Positions 16,404-21,520 of a DNA stretch of 22,280 nucleotides are shown here, piece by piece (positions within the stretch are counted from its first letter, which is position 1; every line of letters begins with the position of its first letter). Origin of the DNA: Treponema sp. (lineage in GTDB: Bacteria > Spirochaetota > Spirochaetia > Treponematales > Breznakiellaceae); assembly GCA_031273405.1 (NCBI GenBank), contig JAISRW010000228.1:1-22280 (forward strand), read 5' to 3'. The position numbers and the translations under genes were made by a program. The notes beneath the pieces were generated by a model. That model was not told where the DNA came from. It saw only the letters and a list, made by a program, of their open reading frames with translations, and did no database searches.

Positions 16404-16835
16404 CTAAGAAAAAATACCCAGGGGCCCCATTTTTGCCATAATCCCCTGGAGTTTCTCCGTATTGGCCTTGAGATAGCCTTCGTAACACTCGGAATCCCAA
16501 ATCTCAAGATGTTTTCTCGCTTCAAGGATTTTGCAGTCCCGGCTAAGCCCGGCAAAATCCCTGAGGCTCGGCGGGATGGCGATCCTGCCGGCTTTATCGA
16601 TCTCCTGTTCTACCATAGGAATAATGAACTGGTGCTGGATGAGCGTAGACTCCTCAAAGGAAGCGGCGGAAGCGGCCACGTCCTGTGAAAACTGTTCCCA
16701 CGCCTCGGGAAGAAAAACCCAGATGCCAAGGCTGTTTCCTTTGGTAAGAATAAGCTTGTTTTCCGTCAAAGTTCCCCGGAGCCTGGTGGGAAGACTAATC
16801 CGCCCTTTGTCATCCAGAGTACTTAAATATACCAT
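16404..16835 (-). CDS. mraZ: Transcriptional regulator MraZ
   Basis: First gene of the division cluster, 143 residues. MraZ is an AbrB-fold DNA-binding protein that forms a ring and, in E. coli, represses its own operon. Both repeats of the swapped-hairpin fold are visible: LDDKGRISLPTRLR (about 7-20) and IDKAGRIAIPPSLRDFAGL (about 78-96). The start is ATG 16835. The leader in front of it is almost entirely the 10-bp-phased box array described separately, so the protein probably binds its own 5' region. A GGAG sits 14 nt before the ATG and an AGGG closer in; neither is ideal, and initiation could be sensitive to what binds the leader. Confidence 0.96.
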   Translation of the reverse strand: MVYLSTLDDKGRISLPTRLRGTLTENKLILTKGNSLGIWVFLPEAWEQFSQDVAASAASFEESTLIQHQFIIPMVEQEIDKAGRIAIPPSLRDFAGLSRDCKILEARKHLEIWDSECYEGYLKANTEKLQGIMAKMGPLGIFS

Positions 16836-16840
16836 CCTTT

Positions 16841-16895
16841 TTCCCTATTCTCCTATTTTTTTCTATTTTTTTCTATTTTTTTCTAGTTAATCCCA
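16841..16895 (-). promoter_or_regulatory. Putative MraZ operator: 10-bp-phased array of five to six boxes
   Basis: Read on the mraZ strand, the 5-mers TGGGA (16895-16891), TAGAA (16885-16881), TAGAA (16875-16871), TAGAA (16865-16861), TAGGA (16855-16851) and GGGAA (16845-16841) recur exactly every 10 bp. Most spacers are AAAAA. Known E. coli MraZ sites are TGGGN repeats separated by 5 nt, which gives the same period. The first box matches that motif; the others fit a looser T-[AG]-G-[AG]-A. The array begins on the last base of the -10 box and ends 5 bp before the start codon, an ideal place for repression. Binding is inferred. The A-tracts, being in phase with the helix, should also bend the DNA. 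Confidence 0.65.
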
Positions 16896-16923
16896 CTATA
16901 TAATATCGTTTATGAAGTGACAA
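16895..16923 (-). promoter_or_regulatory. sigma-70 promoter of the mraZ (dcw) operon
   Basis: On the minus strand, TTGTCA (16923-16918), a 17-bp spacer and TATAGT (16900-16895). Each hexamer differs from consensus at one position. Transcription should start near 16888, leaving a leader of about 53 nt made up of the phased boxes. No other strong promoter was seen before the 16-gene run, so this is the likely main promoter for the cluster. Confidence 0.7.
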
Positions 16924-16951
16924 GCGAAAAAGACGAAAAAATTATGAATAG

Positions 16952-16980
16952 TAGACATTTTTTCTTTTCTATGCTATACA
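16952..16980 (+). promoter_or_regulatory. Candidate sigma-70 promoter for the divergent two-gene unit
   Basis: TAGACA (16952-16957), 17 bp, TATACA (16975-16980) on the plus strand. It matches consensus at five and four positions. A start near 16987 would give a leader of about 50 nt containing a small hairpin (ACAAG / CTTGT, about 16991-17007). Its -35 box lies 28 bp from the -35 box of the mraZ promoter, so the two promoters are back to back. Confidence 0.5.
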
Positions 16981-17038
16981 AGCGTTAAGAACAAGGGCGA
17001 AACTTGTATTAAAAGTTAGACTCGGGTATGCTTTCCGC

Positions 17039-17284
17039 ATGTTCATGAACGATTACTATATTGTTTATCCCGAGGGGGATGTTCAGGAAATTTCCGGCCG
17101 TCTCCCTTTCAACCAGCTTGTAGACCTTAACGGCAGCCCTCTGTCCCTACCCCTCCCTACAAACCGTATGATAGTTTTCAGAGTGGCCAGGATAAGCACC
17201 AAAGAAAACAAGGGCGGAAACGAGACCTACCACTATTTGGAACTTATGAGCGCCAGGGAACTGGAAGAATACACGGAAAAATAA
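17039..17284 (+). CDS. Small conserved-looking protein of unknown function
   Basis: I do not recognise this protein. It has 81 residues from ATG 17039, or 79 from ATG 17045; neither start has a clear ribosome binding site, so the choice is open. It is acidic overall, has no membrane segment or signal peptide, and shows alternating hydrophobic patterns (YYIVYPEG, RMIVFRVARIS, YHYLELM) that suggest a small beta-rich domain with a C-terminal helix (SARELEEYTEK). It is followed after one base by the next gene, so the two are almost certainly translated together. It is transcribed divergently from mraZ. Coding status is supported by this coupling, by the promoter in front, and by normal codon use. 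Confidence 0.75.
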   Translation: MFMNDYYIVYPEGDVQEISGRLPFNQLVDLNGSPLSLPLPTNRMIVFRVARISTKENKGGNETYHYLELMSARELEEYTEK

Positions 17285-17285
17285 A

Positions 17286-18014
17286 GTGCCCGCCAGCCGT
17301 ATCGGAACCGAAAAAGAAAGCAGCCTCCACAGGGCCCTCAAATTCCGCTATATAGGTTCGGAAGGCCAAACCGAAACCCAGGTAGGAAGCTATGTATGTG
17401 ACGGGACGACCGGAGAGGGAGAAATAATCGAAGTCCAGACCGGCAGTTTTGGCCCCCTCAGGGAAAAGGCCAAAATTCTGGCAGAAACCGGCAGGGTCCG
17501 CATAGTGCATCCGGTGGCTGTCCAAAAGCACATCGAGCTCTACGATGCCGGCGGCAGACTCGTACACCGGCGCAAAAGCCCCGGGAAAAACGGCGCCTGG
17601 CACCTTTTTAAGGTTCTGCTCTATGCGCCCGAGCTGCCCCTGGTGCCGAACATAACCATAGAGATAGCGCTGGTAGACATCCTTGAACGCCGGAAAGACG
17701 ACGGCAAAGGCTCCTGGCGGCGCAAAGGGGTCAGTATCGAGGATAAAACCCTGGCGCTCTGGCGCGAATCCATAGTTCTTTCCGCGCCAAAGGACTACTA
17801 CCGTTTCGTCCCTTTTGACAGGAATGCGGAATTTACCGTAAAAGACCTGGCCGCAAAAGCCGGGATCACCACGACCCTGGCGAGAAAATGCCTCTACGTG
17901 CTTTCCAGGCTGGGATTGGTGAAACGGACAGGAAAAGCGGGAAACGCTTTTGTGTACAAAATCCGCCGTTTAAGAGAGAAAAAAGGTAACTACTCAGGAC
18001 TAATGCGGGGATAG
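17286..18014 (+). CDS. Unknown protein with nuclease-like motif pattern and winged-helix-like C-terminus
   Basis: It has 242 residues from GTG 17286, one base after the previous stop. No named family is recognised with confidence. The N-terminal third reads SLHRALKFRY, then VGSYVCDG, then GEIIEVQTGSF with a following helix and RIVHPV. An acidic residue before a strand followed by E-x-Q is what PD-(D/E)xK-fold nucleases often show, so this is a plausible but unproven nuclease-like domain. The last third (FTVKDLAAKAGITTTLARKCLYVLSRLGLVKRTG) has the pattern of a winged helix-turn-helix. The final nine residues (GNYSGLMRG) are encoded by an inverted-repeat element that begins at 17986, so the native C-terminus has probably been replaced. 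Confidence 0.8.
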   Translation: MPASRIGTEKESSLHRALKFRYIGSEGQTETQVGSYVCDGTTGEGEIIEVQTGSFGPLREKAKILAETGRVRIVHPVAVQKHIELYDAGGRLVHRRKSPGKNGAWHLFKVLLYAPELPLVPNITIEIALVDILERRKDDGKGSWRRKGVSIEDKTLALWRESIVLSAPKDYYRFVPFDRNAEFTVKDLAAKAGITTTLARKCLYVLSRLGLVKRTGKAGNAFVYKIRRLREKKGNYSGLMRG

Positions 18015-18148
18015 CGGAAATCGGCGGAATGAAGGGGTTTTTAGCCCCGAAATGGAGCCGATTGGAGCGAAAGGGGCGGAGCCCCTTTGTTAAATGTACT
18101 TGAGAACAAGAAACATATATGAAATATCGTATATACCTGAGTAGTTAC
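17986..18148. repeat. 163-bp hairpin-rich element with perfect 13-bp terminal inverted repeats (MITE-like)
   Basis: GTAACTACTCAGG at 17986-17998 is repeated in inverse at 18136-18148 without a mismatch. Inside are an imperfect hairpin (stem AATCGGC 18019-18025 with GCCGATT 18057-18063, and GGGG 18034-18037 with CCCC 18045-18048), a perfect 8-bp hairpin (18070-18088) and a small one (CTTG/CAAG, 18099-18110). AAAAAG occurs next to both ends (17980-17985 and 18150-18155) and could be a target duplication, but the surroundings are A-rich. No open reading frame of its own is apparent. It encodes the end of the upstream gene. A non-autonomous mobile element is the simplest reading; a structured RNA is the alternative. 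Confidence 0.6.
18070..18088 (+). terminator. Perfect 8-bp hairpin, possible terminator of the plus-strand unit
   Basis: AAAGGGGC (18070-18077), a 3-nt GGA loop, then GCCCCTTT (18081-18088), with GTT following. It lies 56 nt after the stop at 18014. The stem is strong, but the uridine run is short and mostly part of the stem, so termination efficiency is uncertain. It is also an internal part of the inverted-repeat element. Confidence 0.45.
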
Positions 18149-18159
18149 GAAAAAGAAAT

Positions 18160-18234
18160 TTAACCACAGACCACACGGACAAAAGAAAAACATTCGAACA
18201 AAAAGTCCGTGTTGTTCGTGTGGTCTGTGGTTAA
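18160..18234. repeat. Long palindrome between convergent genes; likely dispersed repeat and bidirectional terminator
   Basis: The arms 18160-18182 and 18212-18234 pair over 23 bp with one mismatch (G-U in RNA). The outer 18 bp are perfect (left arm TTAACCACAGACCACACG). An alternative register pairs CACGGAC (18174-18180) with GTCCGTG (18205-18211), as if part of the right arm had been duplicated. It lies between the convergent 17286-18014 and flaA genes. On the minus strand it is followed by AAATTTCTTTTTC, which would suit termination of the flaA message. I recall similar CCACAGACCACA-type palindromes as dispersed repeats in bacterial genomes, but only one copy is in this window. Confidence 0.6.
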
Positions 18235-18251
18235 TAAAAACCTTGGCTTCT

Positions 18252-18977
18252 TCACCAGGTGTCCGGCATATCGTCGGGGTCCCGGTTGTCTTCGGCAAAA
18301 AGATCGGTAACAGCCCGGAGATCGTCAAAGTAAACATAGTAGCTGCCGTAGGCTTCCCAGGGATCTACATCGATGCGGAAACCGGTGACTTTAATACCCA
18401 TCCGGTTATTATAGTGATAGTTCCTCTGGACAATGCCGCTTATGCCGTCTTCCGCTTGGGGAGGAATAGCCACGGTGAGTTTTTTCCAGCCCTGAAAGTT
18501 GAGCCTCCCTACATAAAGCTCAAAAGACCGGCCGAAGAAATCTTCCAAAAGAATTTTCAATTCGTGGTTATAGTTCCGGCCGACCACCCAGATGGATATG
18601 GTCTTGGTAATACCCTCGATGGGAATGGGCCGGGTGGGATAAATAATAAAACTGGTATAACCGCGATGGATAAAATCAACCCGGGTGCCCAAAACATATT
18701 GGTCGGGTATATTCAGCCCTTCCTCGTCGGGAATAGGCTCCTTACCCAGCGGGCCGCCGGCAAACAGCCTGGTTGTAACAAAACCGTTATCGGAAGAAAT
18801 GGAGGAATGCCAGTACCCGTCTTTTTCAAACTTCTCAACCGAAACCTCTTTTAGATACTGCTGAGCGGCGTCAATCCCAAGACGTTCAGATTGAGGAGTA
18901 CCTACTTCATTGGACTGCTGGGCAAAAACCGCACCGGCAAGCAGTACAACCAAAACTAAGACTAAAAAACGTTTCAT
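18252..18977 (-). CDS. flaA: Flagellar filament outer layer protein, FlaA family (second of pair)
   Basis: Periplasmic sheath protein of the spirochete flagellar filament, 241 residues. A clean signal peptide MKRFLVLVLVVLLAGAVFA is followed by Gln-Gln, giving a probable cut after residue 19. The rest is a beta-rich domain typical of FlaA, with ITKTISIWVVGRNYNHELKI, LNFQGWKKLTVAIP, and near the end YYVYFDDLRAVTDLF. The start at ATG 18977 is chosen because GGAGG lies 8 nt upstream in the 13-nt gap after the previous gene; in-frame extension upstream would run into that gene. It and its neighbour are paralogues with the same plan and form an operon. Tandem flaA genes are known from treponemes. 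Confidence 0.9.
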   Translation of the reverse strand: MKRFLVLVLVVLLAGAVFAQQSNEVGTPQSERLGIDAAQQYLKEVSVEKFEKDGYWHSSISSDNGFVTTRLFAGGPLGKEPIPDEEGLNIPDQYVLGTRVDFIHRGYTSFIIYPTRPIPIEGITKTISIWVVGRNYNHELKILLEDFFGRSFELYVGRLNFQGWKKLTVAIPPQAEDGISGIVQRNYHYNNRMGIKVTGFRIDVDPWEAYGSYYVYFDDLRAVTDLFAEDNRDPDDMPDTW

Positions 18978-18990
18978 TTTCCCGGCCTCC

Positions 18991-19779
18991 TTAATTGCTA
19001 TTGCTCCAAAACTGCTGTATCCGTTCAGGATCCGCCAGTTCGTCACCGTCAAAGAAAGTTTCAAACGCGTCGGTCAGCATCTTGAATTGGTCAAAATAAA
19101 TATAAAAATTGCTCACGTTTTCGGTTGGGGTGGTCCAGATTCGGAATTTTACAAAAGTCAAGCCTGCCCGCTTGGGAAGAATGCGCTTGGACTGGAGTAT
19201 GGTATTGGGGATCTTGAGCCGCAAATTCTTCCACCCGGCATACGCGATATCACCCAGGCGTATACTGTGAATTATCCCCTGATAATCCCGTACGTAGGCT
19301 TCTATATAATACCTGAGATTAGAACCCCACACCCACATATCAAAGTAAGAGATCCGGCCCGGCAGGGGGATCTCAAAAGGTTCCGCGTCTTCACCCTCCC
19401 CCGTTACGGGGTATAAATCGATCCAGTTATATCCGCGGCGGTCAAAATTGCCCCAGATACCGAGACTTTGCAGATTTCTGCCTTCCCGATTAACCCCAAA
19501 AAGAGCCTGAGGCCAGGAAGGCACGTAGCTCATCTTGGGGTACTTTTCGCCGTCAATCTCGGACGCGAATTTGCTGGCATCAAGCTTCCAGGAAAAATCA
19601 TAGCTATAGGTCTTGCCCTCCAGCGTCCATTCATGACGGGTTTCACCATCAAAGGTCTCCAGAATTACCGTTTCATAATCTATGGTGCTTTCGTCACCAA
19701 AAGCCGGAAACACAGATAGACTTGCCGCAAGAATTAGGCAAACCGCGAGGCTGATTGTTCTGAAACTTCCTTGTATCAT
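18991..19779 (-). CDS. flaA: Flagellar filament outer layer protein, FlaA family (first of pair)
   Basis: Secreted sheath component of the periplasmic flagellum, 262 residues. The signal peptide spans about residues 1-28 (hydrophobic ISLAVCLILAASLSVFPAFG), with mature protein starting near DESTIDYETV. FlaA features are ILETFDGE near the N-terminus, GRISYFDMWVWGSNLRYYIEAY, YAGWKNLRLKIP and VSNFYIYFDQFKMLTD near the C-terminus. These line up with the downstream paralogue (SIWVVGRNYNHEL, FQGWKKLTVAIP, YYVYFDDLRAVTD). AGGAG lies 6 nt before ATG 19779. Transcription should start about 40 nt upstream from a consensus sigma-70 promoter. FlaA sheaths the FlaB core, consistent with the flagellin-like gene at the left edge. 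Confidence 0.9.
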   Translation of the reverse strand: MIQGSFRTISLAVCLILAASLSVFPAFGDESTIDYETVILETFDGETRHEWTLEGKTYSYDFSWKLDASKFASEIDGEKYPKMSYVPSWPQALFGVNREGRNLQSLGIWGNFDRRGYNWIDLYPVTGEGEDAEPFEIPLPGRISYFDMWVWGSNLRYYIEAYVRDYQGIIHSIRLGDIAYAGWKNLRLKIPNTILQSKRILPKRAGLTFVKFRIWTTPTENVSNFYIYFDQFKMLTDAFETFFDGDELADPERIQQFWSNSN

Positions 19780-19824
19780 CCCATACTCCTTTCTCCGATC
19801 CTTGGGGGAAATGTGGATATTACG

Positions 19825-19853
19825 ATTATATTTCCTTGTTGGATTTTTGTCAA
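19825..19853 (-). promoter_or_regulatory. Perfect-consensus sigma-70 promoter of the flaA pair
   Basis: TTGACA (19853-19848), a 17-bp spacer (19847-19831) and TATAAT (19830-19825) on the minus strand, matching consensus at all 12 positions with optimal spacing. It lies 46-74 bp upstream of the flaA ATG and predicts a leader of about 40 nt. Housekeeping transcription of flaA, apart from sigma-28 control of flaB, is the known pattern in spirochetes. Confidence 0.9.
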
Positions 19854-20067
19854 ACCTCCCAAGGGGCTATTTGAATTATCGGCCGAAATATGCGGCGGCA
19901 AGGCGTTTTTTTATGAATTTTTTAAGATTTTTCATAGCTATTCAGCCGCAGCGTGATTCCGGAACTTTTCTTGTTCTCTGACACACCGTCACTATCATAT
20001 AAGGGAAGAAATTGAACCGCGAAGGCGCCCGGGCAGCCGCTTCTCCTTACCGCCGCCTTCTTTCCCG
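19854..20067. other. Non-coding interval upstream of flaA
   Basis: Between the flaA promoter and the end of the next minus-strand gene there is no supported gene. Short open frames on both strands have no family-like sequence and no good start sites. It contains a hairpin candidate after the periplasmic-binding-like gene (20021-20060), a 4-bp dyad (TGAC/GTCA, 19979-19991) and an isolated GCCGATAA on the minus strand (19876-19883) without a partner -35 box. Confidence 0.6.
20021..20060 (-). terminator. Candidate terminator hairpin after the periplasmic-binding-like gene
   Basis: On the minus strand GAAGGCG (20060-20054) pairs perfectly with CGCCTTC (20027-20021). The GC-rich 26-nt interior contains GCCCGGGC. 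The hairpin begins 8 nt after the stop codon and is followed by GCGGTTCAATTTCTTCCC, which is only moderately uridine-rich. A weak intrinsic terminator is possible. Confidence 0.35.
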
Positions 20068-20964
20068 TTATCGGGGCCTTTCCTCCCTGACCAGGCCGCC
20101 AAGGGCCCGCCGCGTATCCTCTCCGCACCGCCCCCGGAGAACCTGCGGGCGGGAGGGCAAAAGCCCCGGTTCCGCCCCCTGTTCCGCGGCTTTTACCGCC
20201 CCCGCCGCCAGAGCCCAGGGGGAATCGTCAAAGATCACCTTGATCTCAGCGGGCGTCATCGAGGGATCAATCCAGGAAAAAAGAAGAACCGGGATCCTGC
20301 GGTTTTCGGCGAGAAAACGCACTGCCGGACCGGCAAGAACCGCGCAAGAAACATCCTGATAGTTTTGATAATCCCCATTCAAACCCAGATAAACGGGATT
20401 CTTAATAAACCCCTGGGCTCTTAAACCTTCCAGAAACGCTTCCCGTTCTTTGCCCGGCATGGTTCCGTCAGAAAACAGGAGGATATTGCCGTTTTCCCCC
20501 TCCCGGGCCAGCAGGGCGGCGCAGAGGCCGGCCCGGTAAAAATCGGTTTCCCGGTCGGTATAAACCGGAAGAAGGCCCGTTCCCGCTGCAAGCTCCCCCT
20601 CCTTGGCGCCAAGGATGAGAACCGGAACCCCGGGAAACTCCTCTTTATACCGCCGGCCGCCGTCATAGTACCGGTAGGGAAACAGGACGGCATAGGGAGA
20701 GGGCGAGGCGGCTCCGGCGGCCAGGGTCACTATGTCGGCGGCGGCGTTTTCCGACACCGGCACCGGGATGACCCGGCGGCCAAGGGCGAGGGAACTTTCA
20801 AGGCTGCTGAACCAGGCCCTCACCGGGCCGTAGAGGCTGCTCAACGACGAATCGGTTATGACAAGCACCGGGGGCCGGAGCAAAAACACCCCTCCGGCGG
20901 CCCCGAGGAAGATTATGACCGCTGCCGTCAGAAAAAAAGACCACCCCGGTTTAAAAGTCCTCAT
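20068..20964 (-). CDS. Membrane-anchored periplasmic-binding-protein-like protein, ligand unknown
   Basis: It has 298 residues from ATG 20964. After MRTFKPGW comes one hydrophobic segment (about 9-29), then VLVITDSSLSSLYGPVRAWF and further alternating strand-helix units (VPVLILGAKEG, GNILLFSDGTMPGKEREAFLEGLRAQGF, IPVLLFSWIDPSM, VIFDDSPWALAAGAVKAAEQG). This layout resembles type-1 periplasmic binding proteins and LacI-like sensor domains. There is no lipobox cysteine, so it is anchored by its N-terminal helix or secreted, not a lipoprotein. An upstream TTG (21051) would add 29 residues ahead of the membrane helix and has no ribosome binding site, so it is disfavoured. No transporter genes are adjacent. 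It is probably cotranscribed with the VanZ-family gene. Confidence 0.75.
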   Translation of the reverse strand: MRTFKPGWSFFLTAAVIIFLGAAGGVFLLRPPVLVITDSSLSSLYGPVRAWFSSLESSLALGRRVIPVPVSENAAADIVTLAAGAASPSPYAVLFPYRYYDGGRRYKEEFPGVPVLILGAKEGELAAGTGLLPVYTDRETDFYRAGLCAALLAREGENGNILLFSDGTMPGKEREAFLEGLRAQGFIKNPVYLGLNGDYQNYQDVSCAVLAGPAVRFLAENRRIPVLLFSWIDPSMTPAEIKVIFDDSPWALAAGAVKAAEQGAEPGLLPSRPQVLRGRCGEDTRRALGGLVREERPR

Positions 20965-21060
20965 GGATAAACCATACCCCGCAGAGCCCGGTAAAGCAAG
21001 ATCGTCCGTAGACCGCGGCTGCAAACCGCGTAAGGATGCCCCTTGACTCAAACAGAGGAG

Positions 21061-21471
21061 TCACCGTTCCATAGCTTGCGGTTTTTTGTCTAAGCAAGGT
21101 GCTAAGGCCCGTATCAGGGCGGCGCCGGCAACGGAACCCAGGGCGTCGGCGATCCAATCCCACACGCCGCAGTCCCGGCCGGGGACAAAGGCCTGGTGGA
21201 CCTCGTCGATGAGGCCGTAGGCCGCGGCAATTCCGGCAATCAGGAAAAAGCGGCCCCAAGCCCGGCGCCGCCGGGAAGCGGGAGCAATCCACAGCCCCGC
21301 CGCGGCGGCCAGAACCGCGTAAGCGAGAAAGTGTTCCGCCTTATCGAGCCCGAAGACGCCCTCAGGCTGGGGCAGGGAGCTTTGGGACGAAAGAACCCAG
21401 ATGAGGCCGGCGATAAGGGGGGCGGGGAGCTTTAAAAGCAGCGAGGACGGATTTTTTAAATTTTTAAACAT
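21061..21471 (-). CDS. VanZ-family integral membrane protein
   Basis: It has 136 residues with about four membrane segments. The family pattern is clear: WVLSSQSSLP after the first segment, LDKAEHFLAYAVLAA, then YGLIDEVHQAFVPGRDCGVWDWIADALGS, where the conserved D-E-x-H-Q and D-x-x-A-D residues sit. VanZ itself raises teicoplanin resistance in enterococci, but most chromosomal members have no defined role and are thought to act at the cell envelope. Its start is 49 bp from the divergent uppP start, another envelope gene. GGGG lies about 9 nt before ATG 21471. It is followed by the periplasmic-binding-like gene on the same strand. Confidence 0.9.
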   Translation of the reverse strand: MFKNLKNPSSLLLKLPAPLIAGLIWVLSSQSSLPQPEGVFGLDKAEHFLAYAVLAAAAGLWIAPASRRRRAWGRFFLIAGIAAAYGLIDEVHQAFVPGRDCGVWDWIADALGSVAGAALIRALAPCLDKKPQAMER

Positions 21472-21520
21472 TGTTATGCGTCCCCTTGCCTCTGCCGGCT
21501 CTTGTTATTAGGATTGGCTC

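Noticed and set aside
16851..16885. Repeated TATTTTTTTC units as a CRISPR-like or slippage repeat
   Set aside because: The repeats are too short for CRISPR, and the exact 10-bp period continuing into non-identical boxes at both ends fits an operator better than simple replication slippage.
18041..18337. Minus-strand open frame of 98 codons across the intergenic repeats
   Set aside because: It crosses both palindromic elements and the end of flaA and has no ribosome binding site; it is an accident of repeat sequence.
19876..19883. GCCGATAA on the minus strand upstream of flaA, identical to a sigma-28 -10 box
   Set aside because: No TAAA-type -35 box lies at 14-16 bp spacing, and a perfect sigma-70 promoter is closer to the gene.
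20964..21051. N-terminal extension of the binding-like protein from TTG 21051
   Set aside because: It lacks a ribosome binding site and would place 29 polar residues before the membrane helix; ATG 20964 gives a normal N-terminal anchor.
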